64,000 nucleotides of DNA, taken from assembly GCF_016592155.1 (NCBI RefSeq), contig NZ_AP024237.1, forward strand, positions 682,001-746,000. The letters are read 5' to 3'. The notes under the pieces are model-generated. The model was not told the origin of the DNA and searched no databases. It worked only from the letters and a program-made list of their open reading frames with translations. A program made the position numbers and the translations under genes. This stretch comes from Mycobacterium heckeshornense (GTDB lineage: Bacteria; Actinomycetota; Actinomycetes; Mycobacteriales; Mycobacteriaceae). Below are positions 1 through 9,412 of this stretch, one piece after another; the first letter of the stretch is position 1, and each line of letters begins with the position of its first letter.

Positions 1-962
1 TTCGCGGCAAGGGGGAGGCCCTCGGCGAGGCCACCACCGATCTCAACCAGGTGTTAATGGCGATCAACCCCCGCAGCGAGACCATCCGCGCCGACTACCG
101 CGCGCTGAAGGCATTCAGCGACACCTATAGTGCGGCCGCCCATGACATCGTGACGGTGCTCGACGCGGCCAGCACAACGAGCGCCACGATTACCGACAAC
201 GCCAAACAACTTGATTCAGTACTGCTCAACGTCACCGGACTCTCCCGCAGCGGGACCAACCTGCTCGGTCCGAATAAGGACAATCTGGTGCACGGCATCA
301 ACCTGCTCGAGTCCACCACTCGGCTGCTGATGAAATACAACCCCGAACTCACCTGCACGCTCGTCGGCGGCAAGAACGTGCTGGATTTCGGCTTCTTGGA
401 CGTCACCGGCGGTGCCAACGGGTATTCGGTGATCCTCGACGTCGCATTGCTCTTCGGTGACGATACGTACCGGTTTCCCGACAATCTGCCGATCAACGGG
501 GCCAAGGGTGGCCCAGGCGGACAGCCGGGCTGCGGATCGTTGCCCGATGTCTCCAAGAACTTCCCACAGCGCTACCTGGTCACCAACACCGGGTGGGGCA
601 CCGGGATGGACGTGCGGCCCAACCCTGGTATCGGGTTCCCGGGCTACGTCGACTACGCCCCTGTCACCCGCGGCATACCACAACCCCCCAGCATTCGCCA
701 TCTCGGGCCCCCAGCGCCCGGCCCAATCCCGTATCCGGGTGCACCGCCCTACGGCGCGCAGCTGTACGGGCCGGACGGAACGCCACTGTATCCCGGCTTG
801 CCGCCGGCACCTCCGCCGGGCAGGCCGCGCGAACCCGGCCCGCCGCCAGCCGGCTCGGAGCCGTTCGTGCCGGCGGTGCCAGCCGGGCCGCAGGCAACGT
901 GCGGAGTTGTCACCCAGTTGTGCGACCCGCGGCCCCCGCCACCGTACGCCCCGGCACCCTGA
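1..962 (+). CDS. mceA: MceA family protein, 3' part (5' end outside window)
   Basis: C-terminal part of the first substrate-binding subunit of an Mce lipid importer; the reading frame is open from base 3 and the start lies upstream of the window. The visible part has the helical region that follows the MlaD/MCE domain (MceA-like text around NPELTCTLVGGKNVLDF) and ends in a long Pro/Gly-rich tail of roughly 100 residues, usual for mycobacterial MceA. It is followed after 38 bases by mceB in the same operon. Subunit identity rests on position before mceB and on the C-terminal sequence; the MCE domain itself is not visible. Confidence 0.9.
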   Translation, partial: RGKGEALGEATTDLNQVLMAINPRSETIRADYRALKAFSDTYSAAAHDIVTVLDAASTTSATITDNAKQLDSVLLNVTGLSRSGTNLLGPNKDNLVHGINLLESTTRLLMKYNPELTCTLVGGKNVLDFGFLDVTGGANGYSVILDVALLFGDDTYRFPDNLPINGAKGGPGGQPGCGSLPDVSKNFPQRYLVTNTGWGTGMDVRPNPGIGFPGYVDYAPVTRGIPQPPSIRHLGPPAPGPIPYPGAPPYGAQLYGPDGTPLYPGLPPAPPPGRPREPGPPPAGSEPFVPAVPAGPQATCGVVTQLCDPRPPPPYAPAP

Positions 963-1000
963 CGAGCACCAGCGACACCCACGTCATAGGAAGACAAGAC

Positions 1001-2029
1001 ATGCGAGAGAACTTGGTAGGCGCGCTGTGGCGCCTCGCCATCTACGCAGCAGTGAGCCTCATTGGCACATTTGCGCTGATCGCGGTCTTCGCTCAGTTAC
1101 GTTTCCAGGCTGAAAAGACCTATAAGGCCCAGTTCGCCAACGTATCCGGGCTCGAAGGTGGCAACTTCGTCCGCATCGCTGGTGTCGAGGTCGGCAAAGT
1201 CAAAAAAATTGCCATTCAACCGGATTCCACGGTGCTCGTCGAGTTCACCACAGCCGACTCGGTCGTGCTCACCGAGGGTACGAGGGCCGCCATCCGCTTC
1301 GCCGACCTCATTGGTGGTAGGTACCTGGCATTGGAAGAAGGAGCGGGGGGCGTCAAGAGACTCCGACCAGGTGCAACCATTCCGCTGAGCCGCACCGAAC
1401 CGGCGTTGGACCTCGACGCATTGATCGGGGGTTTCCGACCACTGTTTCGTGCACTCGACCCCGACCAGGTGAATAAGCTCACCAGTCAGCTGATCGCGGC
1501 CTTCCAGGGCCAGGGCGGCACGATCGGTTCCTTTCTCACCCAGGCCGCCGCCTTGACCAACACTTTGGCCGACCGGGACCAGCTGATCGGTCAAGTCATC
1601 ATCAACCTGAACACCGTACTCGGTTCGCTCAGCGGCCAAAGTGACCAGTTCGCCAAGGCTGTGGACTCACTATCTCAACTCATAGCAGGGCTGAAAGCCC
1701 GCAAGCAGGACATCACCAACGGAGTGGCCTACGCGAACGCAGCCGCCGGCTCTATCGCCGAACTGCTAGCCAAGGCCCGACCACCGCTGCAAAAGGTGGT
1801 GCACGAGGCGGATCGGACCGCGGGGAACGCGCTCGCCGACCACGACTTCCTCGACAACTTTCTGAACACCTGGCCTGACTCACTCCGAATCCTCAACAGG
1901 CAAGGCATGTACGGCGACTTCTTCAGCTTCTATCTGTGCGACATCGTGCTGAAGGTGAACGGCAAGGGCGGCCAGCCGGTGTACATCAAGCTGGCCGGCC
2001 AGCATGGCGGGAGGTGCACGCCACGATGA
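1001..2029 (+). CDS. mceB: MceB family protein
   Basis: 342-residue Mce subunit B, part of the periplasmic channel of a mycobacterial lipid importer. Residues about 10-32 form an N-terminal membrane anchor; an MlaD/MCE beta-barrel domain follows at about 38-115 (motif VSGLEGGNFVRIAGVEVGKV), then a long helical coiled region. I chose ATG 1001 because a purine-rich GGAAGA stretch precedes it and the protein then starts right before the anchor; the frame stays open far upstream only because of high GC. The stop overlaps the mceC start as ATGA, suggesting translational coupling. Confidence 0.95.
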   Translation: MRENLVGALWRLAIYAAVSLIGTFALIAVFAQLRFQAEKTYKAQFANVSGLEGGNFVRIAGVEVGKVKKIAIQPDSTVLVEFTTADSVVLTEGTRAAIRFADLIGGRYLALEEGAGGVKRLRPGATIPLSRTEPALDLDALIGGFRPLFRALDPDQVNKLTSQLIAAFQGQGGTIGSFLTQAAALTNTLADRDQLIGQVIINLNTVLGSLSGQSDQFAKAVDSLSQLIAGLKARKQDITNGVAYANAAAGSIAELLAKARPPLQKVVHEADRTAGNALADHDFLDNFLNTWPDSLRILNRQGMYGDFFSFYLCDIVLKVNGKGGQPVYIKLAGQHGGRCTPR

Positions 2030-3441
2030 AAAGAGGCTTCTCCGAGCGCAACCCGTTCGTCATCGGCGCCATCGGCCTGGGCGTGACCCTCGCCCTCATG
2101 GTGTTGTCGCTGAATTACGACAAGCTGCCGTTCTTCAACAGGGGCACGACCTACTCGGCATACTTCGCCGAGGCGGGCGGCCTGGTGCCCGGTGATCACG
2201 TTCAAGTCTCCGGTTACAGAGTTGGGGAAGTCTCCAGCATCGACCTGGACGGTCCGCAGGTGTTGGTGAAATTCAAGGTTGCCAGCAATGTTCGCCTCGG
2301 TGACCGTACCGAAGCGGCCATCAAGTTGAGGACTGTGCTCGGCAACAAGCTCCTCGAGGTCACCCCGCGCGGAACAGGACGGCTGACCGGACCGATACCC
2401 CTGGACAGAACCACACCGGCCTATCAGCTGCCCGACGCGCTCGGGGACCTCACGACAACCATCAGCGGGCTCAACACTAACCAGCTGTCCAACTCGCTGG
2501 CCGTGCTGGCCAGCACATTCTCCAACACACCGCCCGACCTGAAGGCGGCGGTTCAGGGGGTGGCGCGATTCTCCCAGACACTGGATGAGCGCGACGCTCA
2601 ACTGCGAAACCTGTTGGCCAACGCCAACAAAGCGACAAAGGTGCTAGCCGAACGCAGTGACGAAGTGGTCAACCTGGTCGCCAACACCAACGCGTTACTG
2701 GTGCAGCTGAGAAGCCAAAGCCGTGCGCTGGATCAGATCTCCACCAACCTCACCGCGGTGGCCCAGCAGATCAAGGGCTTTATCGCCGAGAACCGCACCA
2801 CACTCAAGCCGGCGCTGGACAAGCTGAACGGGGTGCTGGCCATCGTCGACAACCGCAAGGATCGCGTGCAGAAGGCGCTCGTCGGACTCAACAGATACGC
2901 CTTAGGTCTCGGTGAGGCGGTGTCATCGGGACCGTTTTTCAAGGCTTATGTCGCCAACCTGCTGCCCGGCCAGTTCGTGCAACCGTTCATCGATGCGGCC
3001 TTCTCCGATCTCGGCCTGGATCCCAATGTGCTGTTGCCCACGCAGCGCGCCGACCCGCAGGTCGGGCAACCGGGTACGCCGCCGCTGCCGATCCCCTACC
3101 CCCGTACCGGGCAGGGCGGGAACCCGCGGATGACCATCCCGGACGCGATTACCGGCAACCCCGCCGACCAGCCGTGCGGGTTTCCCGGCATTCCGTTGCC
3201 CGGCCCTGGGTGCTACCCCTACCGGGAGCCGCCCCCGGCGCCGCCACCGGGCGGGCCGCCGCCCGGACCGCCCGCACCGCCGGGTGCCGGGCAGGGCCAA
3301 TCCATTGCGCCACCGTCCGGGCCGGTGCAACAGCCCGCGCCCGGGCAGATACCGCCTAGCCAACCGCCTGTTCTCGGTGGTGCGGGACCAATCGGTGCGC
3401 CACCGGGGCCGGCACAACCCACTGAAGGTCGTGGACGATGA
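2026..3441 (+). CDS. mceC: MceC family protein
   Basis: 471-residue Mce subunit C. An N-terminal transmembrane anchor (about 11-29) is followed by an MCE domain (about 40-118, motif FAEAGGLVPGDHVQVSGYRVG), a helical region to about residue 335 and an extreme Pro/Gly-rich tail of about 130 residues. Such tails occur in several Mce subunits and probably cross or contact the cell wall. It starts inside the last codons of mceB (ATGA) and ends overlapping mceD (ATGA), so the operon is translationally coupled. Confidence 0.95.
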   Translation: MKRGFSERNPFVIGAIGLGVTLALMVLSLNYDKLPFFNRGTTYSAYFAEAGGLVPGDHVQVSGYRVGEVSSIDLDGPQVLVKFKVASNVRLGDRTEAAIKLRTVLGNKLLEVTPRGTGRLTGPIPLDRTTPAYQLPDALGDLTTTISGLNTNQLSNSLAVLASTFSNTPPDLKAAVQGVARFSQTLDERDAQLRNLLANANKATKVLAERSDEVVNLVANTNALLVQLRSQSRALDQISTNLTAVAQQIKGFIAENRTTLKPALDKLNGVLAIVDNRKDRVQKALVGLNRYALGLGEAVSSGPFFKAYVANLLPGQFVQPFIDAAFSDLGLDPNVLLPTQRADPQVGQPGTPPLPIPYPRTGQGGNPRMTIPDAITGNPADQPCGFPGIPLPGPGCYPYREPPPAPPPGGPPPGPPAPPGAGQGQSIAPPSGPVQQPAPGQIPPSQPPVLGGAGPIGAPPGPAQPTEGRGR

Positions 3442-4799
3442 GTCGTCGCAACGCCAAGATCGGTGTGGCCGTCGCCCTGGTGCTGGTGCTAATCGGTGCC
3501 ACCATCATGGTGGTGCGGTCTGCCACCGGAATCGGCCGCATCAACGTCGTCGGGTACTTTGCGGATAGCACCGGCCTCTACAAAGGCGACAAAGTCGTCA
3601 TCCTCGGTGTGGCGGTGGGCAAGGTGGAAAAGATCGAACCCCAGCCCAACCGCGTCAAGATCAGCTTCTGGTACGACGACAAATACAAGGTGCCCGCCGA
3701 CGCCAAAGCGGTGATCTTGTCGCCGTCACTGGTGACGCCACGATCCATTCAGTTGACACCCGCCTACCGGGGCGGCCCGGTGCTGGCCGATGGTGCGGTG
3801 ATCCCCCAGGAACGCACCGCGGTTCCGGTAGAGTACGACGACTTCCGCCAGCAGCTCGAGAGGCTGACCCAAATACTGCAGCCCACCAAACCGGGCGGAA
3901 CCAGCACGTTGGGCGCGTTCATCAATACCGCGGCCGAGAACGTGCGCGGTCAGGGCCCAGACATTCGAGACACCATCATCAAGCTGTCGCAGGCGATTTC
4001 CGCGCTCGGCGACCACAGCGGCGACCTGTTCGCCACGTTGAAAAACCTCTCGATTCTGGTATCCGCGCTGCATGACAGCAGCGACGTGCTGCGGCACCTG
4101 AACCAAAACCTGGCCGCGGTGACGAACGTGCTTGCCAACGACCCCAACGAAGTCGGAAACGCGGTGAAAAACCTCAACGATGTTGTCGACGATGTCACAA
4201 ACTTCGTGGCCGAAAACCGAGAAACACTAGGCACCACCTCGGACAAGTTGGCCTCTGTGACCAAGGCGGTGAACGAAAGCCTCGACGACGTCAAACAACT
4301 TCTACATGTAGGCCCGACAGCCTTCCAAAACTTCCTCAACATCTACCAGCCCGCGCAAGGCACGCTGACCGGCGTGCTCGGGCTCAACAACTTTGCCAAC
4401 GCGATCCAGTTCATCTGCGGGGCGGTACAGGCCGCGTCCCGGCGGGGCGCCAAGGAGTCAGCGAAACTGTGCGTGCAGTACCTTGCACCGATCATCAAAA
4501 ACCGGCAGGTCAACTTCCTGCCGCTGGGTCTCAACCCCTTCGTCGGAGCGTCGGCGCGCCCCAACGAAATCACCTACAGCGAGGATTGGCTGCGGCCCGA
4601 CTATGTACCCCCACCACCACCGGGGTCGTCGCCCGCGCTGGCCAACCCAGCACCGCCGGCCCCTGAGCCGGCACCGCCGCCCGGTACCTCGCCGCTGGCC
4701 GCGGAAGCGCCGGCGGAAACAGCGGTGGCCCAGCCGGTGCCGACCAATCCGGCTGAGGGCCTACGCGGCATGATGATGCCAACCGGGGGTGGACAATGA
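3438..4799 (+). CDS. mceD: MceD family protein
   Basis: 453-residue Mce subunit D. N-terminal anchor about 8-26, MCE domain about 30-115 (FADSTGLYKGDKVVILGVAVGKV), helical channel region, then a Pro/Ala-rich tail from about 390. It follows mceC with an ATGA overlap and itself overlaps the lipoprotein subunit gene. Role by family: one of six subunits forming the tube through which the imported lipid moves from the outer envelope to the YrbE permease. No YrbE genes are visible; they should lie upstream of the window. Confidence 0.95.
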   Translation: MSRRNAKIGVAVALVLVLIGATIMVVRSATGIGRINVVGYFADSTGLYKGDKVVILGVAVGKVEKIEPQPNRVKISFWYDDKYKVPADAKAVILSPSLVTPRSIQLTPAYRGGPVLADGAVIPQERTAVPVEYDDFRQQLERLTQILQPTKPGGTSTLGAFINTAAENVRGQGPDIRDTIIKLSQAISALGDHSGDLFATLKNLSILVSALHDSSDVLRHLNQNLAAVTNVLANDPNEVGNAVKNLNDVVDDVTNFVAENRETLGTTSDKLASVTKAVNESLDDVKQLLHVGPTAFQNFLNIYQPAQGTLTGVLGLNNFANAIQFICGAVQAASRRGAKESAKLCVQYLAPIIKNRQVNFLPLGLNPFVGASARPNEITYSEDWLRPDYVPPPPPGSSPALANPAPPAPEPAPPPGTSPLAAEAPAETAVAQPVPTNPAEGLRGMMMPTGGGQ

Positions 4800-5956
4800 G
4801 CCGATCACCGTGCTGGTGGCGAAAGGGCGCCGTGCTGGCGGCAGCGTTGGCGCTGGCAGGGGTGTCCGGCTGCGGCTTTCGGGGGGTGAACTCGTTTACC
4901 CTGCCGGGAACCAAAGGTGGCGGTCCTGGCTCCTACACCATCCAGGCGCAAATGCCCGACGTACAGAACCTGCAACAGAATTCGCGAGTGCGGGTCAACG
5001 ACGTCACCGTTGGCAATGTGACCAAGATCGAGCTGCAGGGCTGGCACGCGCTGGTCACGATGAAGATCGACGGCAGTGTCGACTTGCCGGCTAATGCGAC
5101 GGCCACGCTCGGTCAGACCAGCCTGCTCGGTTCGGTGCACGTCGAACTGGCGCCGCCCGCCGGGCGCCCGCCCGAGGGCAAGCTCAGGGACGGATCGCTG
5201 ATCCCGCTGGCGTCGGCCGCCGCCTACCCCTCCACCGAACGGACCCTGGCCGCGCTCTCCCTGCTGCTCAACGGCGGCGGTCTGGGCCAAGTCCAGGACA
5301 TCACCAAGGCGTTGAGCACCGCCTTCAGCGGACGCGAGCAGGACCTCAGAAACCTGCTGGGTCAGCTCGATAAGTTCGTCGGCTACCTCAACGACCAAAA
5401 AGACGACATCATCGCGGCAACGGACAGCCTCAATAACTTGGTTGGTCAATTCGCCGACCAAAAGCCGGTGATCGACAAGGCGATCAAGACGATCCCGGAG
5501 GCGTTGACCGTGCTGAAAGATGAGCGGGACAATCTCGCCGACGCGCTCGCTGAGCTGGGCAAATTCGGCGCGCTGGCCGCTGATTCGGTCAACAAGACCA
5601 AGGAGAACCTGGTCAAGGAGCTCAAGGACCTTGGCCCGGTGCTGCAGTCATTAGCCGACGCCGGGCCGGCATTGACCCGCGCATTGGATTTCTACGGAAC
5701 CTTCCCGTTCCCCAAACCCACGCTGAGCAAATGGCTGCGGGGGGACTACGCGAACTTGACCGCCATCATCGACTTGACGCTGAGCCGGATCGACGCGTCG
5801 TTTTTCACCGGCACCCGGTGGGAGTGCGATCTGACCGAGCTGGAACTGCAATGGGGCCGCACCATCGGCCAGATGCCCAGCCCGTGCACCGCGGGTGGCC
5901 CCCACAACCCCGGCAACCCGCTGGTTGTTCCCTACCACTTCGATCAGGGGCCCTGA
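4796..5956 (+). CDS. mceE: MceE family lipoprotein (LprK/LprN-like)
   Basis: 386-residue lipoprotein subunit of the Mce complex. The N-terminus has a signal sequence with a lipobox VSGC, putting the lipidated Cys at residue 26, as in the MceE (Lpr) subunits. The MCE domain covers about 38-118 (MPDVQNLQQNSRVRVNDVTVG), followed by helical repeats. Starts with an ATGA overlap at the end of mceD and its TGA overlaps the mceF ATG by one base. Lipidation should tether this subunit in the envelope; that is family knowledge rather than something seen here. Confidence 0.95.
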   Translation: MSRSPCWWRKGAVLAAALALAGVSGCGFRGVNSFTLPGTKGGGPGSYTIQAQMPDVQNLQQNSRVRVNDVTVGNVTKIELQGWHALVTMKIDGSVDLPANATATLGQTSLLGSVHVELAPPAGRPPEGKLRDGSLIPLASAAAYPSTERTLAALSLLLNGGGLGQVQDITKALSTAFSGREQDLRNLLGQLDKFVGYLNDQKDDIIAATDSLNNLVGQFADQKPVIDKAIKTIPEALTVLKDERDNLADALAELGKFGALAADSVNKTKENLVKELKDLGPVLQSLADAGPALTRALDFYGTFPFPKPTLSKWLRGDYANLTAIIDLTLSRIDASFFTGTRWECDLTELELQWGRTIGQMPSPCTAGGPHNPGNPLVVPYHFDQGP

Positions 5957-7434
5957 TGCTGACCAGGCTAACTAGGCAAGTCAGAATCCAGCTGGCGGTT
6001 TTCGCGGCGCTGAGCTTGACCGCCTCTGTCATCATGTTTTTCAACTTCATGCAGGTGCCGACGGTGTTCTTCGGGGTTGACCGGTACACGGTCACCGTAA
6101 AGCTGCCCCAGGCGGGCGGCCTGTACCCCGGCGGCAACGTCACCTACCGAGGCGTCGAGGTGGGCCGAGTGCAGGCCGTACGCCTGACCCCGACCGGCGT
6201 CGAGGCGTTGCTTCAGCTCGACTCCGACGTGCACATCCCTGCCGATCTCAACGCCCAAGTGCACAGCGTATCGGCGGTCGGCGAGCAATACGTCGAGTTA
6301 CTGCCACGCAGCGCCAAGGGGCCGTCACTGAAAGACGGCGACGTCATCGCCCAGGATCGCACCTACGTGCCGCCGGACATCAACTCGCTGCTGGAGGCGA
6401 CCAATCGAGGGCTGACCGCGATTCCGCGCGACAACCTCAAAACGGTGGTCGACGAGGGATATGTCGCCGTCGGCGGCCTCGGGCCGGAACTATCGCGGCT
6501 GGTGAAAGGGACAGCCAACCTGGCGATCGACGCCCGCAAGAACCTGGACGCGCTCGTTACTTTGATCGATGAGCCGAAGCCGCTGCTGGACAGCCAGATC
6601 CAGTCATCGGATGCCATCCAGGCCTGGGCGGCCCACCTGGCGACGATCACGTCGCAGCTGCGCGACAACGACGCCGCCGTCGCGGGCCTGCTGCAGAAGG
6701 GCGGCCCAGCGGTCGGCGAGGCGCGGCAGCTACTCGACCGGCTGAGCCCCACATTGCCGATCGTGCTGGCCAACCTGGTCAGTGTGGGGCAGGTGGGGGT
6801 CGTCTACCGCGACAACCTCGAATCGCTTTTGGTGGAGCTGCCGCAGGGCACGGCCGACATCCAGGCTGTCGGTGTGGCCAACCGCAACACCAAACAGGAC
6901 TACAACGGCGCATTCTTGAGCTTCAACCTGAACCTCAACTGGCCTCCGCCATGCACCACCGGATTCCTGCCGGCTCAGCAGCAGCGGGCCGCCAGCTACG
7001 AGGACTATCCTGATCCGCCCAACGGCGACTTCTACTGCCGGATACCGCAAGACTCAATACTCAACGTGCGCGGCGCGCGCAACGCGCCGTGCGAGACCCG
7101 CCCGGGCAAGCGCGCTCCCACCGTCAAATTGTGCGAAAGCGACGAAGCCTACGTTCCACTCAACGACGGCTTCAACTGGAAAGGTGATCCGAACGCCACC
7201 TACACGGGGCAGGGTGTCCCGCAGTTCAGGCCGGGGGAGGAGCCGCCGGGGTACGTCCGACCACCGGCTCCGCCGGGTCCGCCACCACCACCGATAGCGG
7301 CCGTCCATTACGATCCGGCGACCGGCATGTACATCGGTCCGGACGGGCGCATGTATACGCAGGCTGACCTGGCACATGGTGCCACAAAGGAGCGAACATG
7401 GCAGAGCATGCTGACTCCGCCCAAAAGGAACTGA
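5956..7434 (+). CDS. mceF: MceF family protein
   Basis: 492-residue last subunit of the Mce importer. N-terminal anchor about 11-29, MCE domain about 43-120 (LPQAGGLYPGGNVTYRGVEVG), long helical part and a Pro-rich C-terminal region from about 430. The ATG at 5956 overlaps the TGA of mceE; the frame extends upstream without a stop but the residues there do not resemble an Mce protein. The next gene starts 37 bases before the end of this one. Confidence 0.95.
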   Translation: MLTRLTRQVRIQLAVFAALSLTASVIMFFNFMQVPTVFFGVDRYTVTVKLPQAGGLYPGGNVTYRGVEVGRVQAVRLTPTGVEALLQLDSDVHIPADLNAQVHSVSAVGEQYVELLPRSAKGPSLKDGDVIAQDRTYVPPDINSLLEATNRGLTAIPRDNLKTVVDEGYVAVGGLGPELSRLVKGTANLAIDARKNLDALVTLIDEPKPLLDSQIQSSDAIQAWAAHLATITSQLRDNDAAVAGLLQKGGPAVGEARQLLDRLSPTLPIVLANLVSVGQVGVVYRDNLESLLVELPQGTADIQAVGVANRNTKQDYNGAFLSFNLNLNWPPPCTTGFLPAQQQRAASYEDYPDPPNGDFYCRIPQDSILNVRGARNAPCETRPGKRAPTVKLCESDEAYVPLNDGFNWKGDPNATYTGQGVPQFRPGEEPPGYVRPPAPPGPPPPPIAAVHYDPATGMYIGPDGRMYTQADLAHGATKERTWQSMLTPPKRN

Positions 7435-8132
7435 GCAGTCGTGAGCGACCAGAGGCATCCCCGACGCTGAGCAGCTGCGGGGATGAGGGCTCAGCGGACG
7501 CCCTCAACAGCGTCGCTTCGGACGAGACGAGCGCTAAGCCAATCGTTGACCCGGATGCCGAAGCGCTGGCGGACCCGGCCGACGATGCCGAGGATTACGA
7601 CGCCGAAGTTGAGCGTGGCTCGAAAGATACTGGGCCAGAAAGGAAGCGGAGGTCGCCTGAGCGGCTGGCGATCACGTTGGGTTTGGTCATGATAGTGGCC
7701 TTGGGGGTGCTGGCCGGATACCTCGGCTATCGGGGGTACCAGTCGCATAAGGCCCAACAAGAGCGCGAGCTGCTGCTGCAAGTCGGTCGGCAGGGCGCGG
7801 TGAACCTGACGACAATCGATTGGCAGCACGCCGATGCTGACATCCAGCGGATTCTGGATTCAGCGACAGGTACCTTCTACGATGACTTCTCCCGGCGGTC
7901 CAAACCCTTTGTCGAGTTGGTCAAGAAAGTTCAGTCGAAGTCGGTGGGAACGGTCACCGAGGCAGGGCTGGAGTCACAATCCGGCGACGAAGCCCAAGTG
8001 CTGGTAGCTGTATCAGTTAACACCACCAATCTCGGTGCGGCTGAACAGGATCCGCGGCATTGGCGGATGCGAATATCGGTGCAAAAGGTCGGCGGCGAGG
8101 CGAAGGTCTCCAACGTCGCATTCGTGCCGTGA
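7398..8132 (+). CDS. Mce-associated membrane protein 1
   Basis: 244-residue protein with the layout of mycobacterial Mce-associated (Mam) proteins: an acidic, disordered N-terminus (about 1-80), a basic patch RKRR, one transmembrane helix (about 90-112) and an extracytoplasmic domain resembling the SnoaL/NTF2-like Mam domain (VNLTTIDWQHADADIQRILD). An AAGGAG ribosome site lies inside the end of mceF, with which it overlaps by 37 bases, so it belongs to the operon. Proteins of this type are thought to stabilise Mce complexes; the exact role here is inferred from position. Confidence 0.9.
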   Translation: MAEHADSAQKELSSRERPEASPTLSSCGDEGSADALNSVASDETSAKPIVDPDAEALADPADDAEDYDAEVERGSKDTGPERKRRSPERLAITLGLVMIVALGVLAGYLGYRGYQSHKAQQERELLLQVGRQGAVNLTTIDWQHADADIQRILDSATGTFYDDFSRRSKPFVELVKKVQSKSVGTVTEAGLESQSGDEAQVLVAVSVNTTNLGAAEQDPRHWRMRISVQKVGGEAKVSNVAFVP

Positions 8133-8197
8133 TCAAGCAGTCCAGCGCGCAACACGTCGGCAAACTGACCCAACGAATCAGAAGAGGAAGCATCGCA

Positions 8198-8899
8198 GTG
8201 GGGGTAGAGATTGATTCTGCGGACGATCGGGCGTCAACCGAGATCGCCGAGGACACGACCCAGCGGGCCGCTCCCGAGGATGGTCAACTCGGCGACACTG
8301 TCGCCGCCCACGATACGAGCGAAACTGAGGCGACCGCTGAACCAAAGGATGTTTCCGGCGACGACGCTAAGGCCGAGCAGGCGAAAAACGCCAAGTCTCT
8401 CCCGCTTTGGCGCCGGATCAAGTGGTCGCGGGTGGTGGCGTTTGGGGTACTGCCGGTCGTGGCATTGCTTATTGGGGCGGCCGTCGGCTTTCTGAAGTGG
8501 CAAGACGCGTGGACTCGAAGCTCCGGAGTCGCCGAAATCAACTCGGTTGCGGCCGCAAAAGAATCCACCGTTGCGCTGCTGTCCTACCAGCCTGACTCTG
8601 TGGAGAAAGATCTCGGGGCCGCCCGCGACCGGCTGACCGGCAAGTTCAAGGACTCTTATACACAGTTGGTCCACGACGTGGTGATCCCCGGCGCTAAGAA
8701 GGACCACATCTCGGCGATCGCCACCGTTCCCGCTGCCGCCTCGGTGTCGGCGACACCGAACCACGCGGTGACCTTGGTGTTCGTCAACCAGACCGTCACC
8801 GTCGGCAAGGATGCGCCCACCGACACCGCATCCACCGTGCGCGTCACTTTGGATAAGGTTGGCGATCGCTGGTTGATTTCCGGGTTCGACCCGATTTAG
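8198..8899 (+). CDS. Mce-associated membrane protein 2
   Basis: 233 residues with the same plan as the preceding gene: acidic low-complexity N-terminus, basic WRRIKW patch, one transmembrane helix (about 78-99) and an extracytoplasmic Mam-type domain (GKFKDSYTQLVHDVVIPGAKK). I chose GTG 8198 because AGAGGAAG sits 7 bases upstream; an alternative GTG at 8129 overlaps the stop of the previous gene (GTGA) and would add 23 basic residues. Last gene of the mce operon; the next gene is convergent. Confidence 0.88.
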   Translation: MGVEIDSADDRASTEIAEDTTQRAAPEDGQLGDTVAAHDTSETEATAEPKDVSGDDAKAEQAKNAKSLPLWRRIKWSRVVAFGVLPVVALLIGAAVGFLKWQDAWTRSSGVAEINSVAAAKESTVALLSYQPDSVEKDLGAARDRLTGKFKDSYTQLVHDVVIPGAKKDHISAIATVPAAASVSATPNHAVTLVFVNQTVTVGKDAPTDTASTVRVTLDKVGDRWLISGFDPI

Positions 8900-8930
8900 A
8901 AGCGGTGAACCAGATGACGCGGCACCGGGC

Positions 8931-9350
8931 TCATAGATTGGCTCGCGATGGGCCGAAGTCCTGGCACATCGTGTACGGCGGATCGATGCTACTGGCGCAT
9001 CCGAGACCCTTCACCACGTAGGTCGAACCGGGCCGGTAAGGGTAGTACGCGAGTACCGGCTCCTTACCGTTCCTCGAGGTGCACTGCCCGGCCGAATCTT
9101 CGCCCTGTATCGACAAACAGACCTCCGACATGGTGGCTTGTGCATGGATCGTGCACGGCCCTGGCCGCATGGTGGCCAATACCATGCTCGCGCCGGAGAC
9201 CTGCACGACTTTGGGCGGGGTGAGCGAAAAGGAGCACTGGCCGGTCCCCTCGTCGCCAGACGGCGCCCCACGCGCGAGTCCCCCAGGTCCGACGCCAATG
9301 AGACCCATTACCGCCGCTGCCGAAAGCGCTACCGATAACCGCGGGATCAT
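8931..9350 (-). CDS. Secreted six-cysteine protein of unknown function
   Basis: 139 residues with a clear signal peptide (hydrophobic about 5-20, likely cut near ARGA at 26-29). The mature part has six Cys (39, 66, 78, 90, 118, 129), suggesting three disulfide bonds in a small exported domain. I do not recognise the family. It lies downstream of a GntR regulator on the same strand (62-base gap) and converges on the mce operon with only 31 bases between stops, so it may be part of the same envelope function, which is only a guess. Confidence 0.75.
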   Translation of the reverse strand: MIPRLSVALSAAAVMGLIGVGPGGLARGAPSGDEGTGQCSFSLTPPKVVQVSGASMVLATMRPGPCTIHAQATMSEVCLSIQGEDSAGQCTSRNGKEPVLAYYPYRPGSTYVVKGLGCASSIDPPYTMCQDFGPSRANL

Positions 9351-9412
9351 CCCTGAATCCTACCGCGCGACAGCGGTTTCGGGTTCCGGATGGTGTCGCG
9401 GGTGCGCGCCGC

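Noticed and set aside
593..1000. Upstream extension of mceB by 136 codons
   Set aside because: Overlaps the end of mceA, is Arg/Pro-rich without Mce similarity; the ATG at 1001 sits right before the membrane anchor.
3200..3420. GC-rich repeats of Pro/Gly codons at the mceC end, looked at as a DNA repeat
   Set aside because: They are codon-level repeats of a Pro-rich tail usual in Mce proteins, not an independent DNA repeat.
8900..8930. Terminator between the mce operon and the secreted protein
   Set aside because: No convincing inverted repeat in the 31-base gap.
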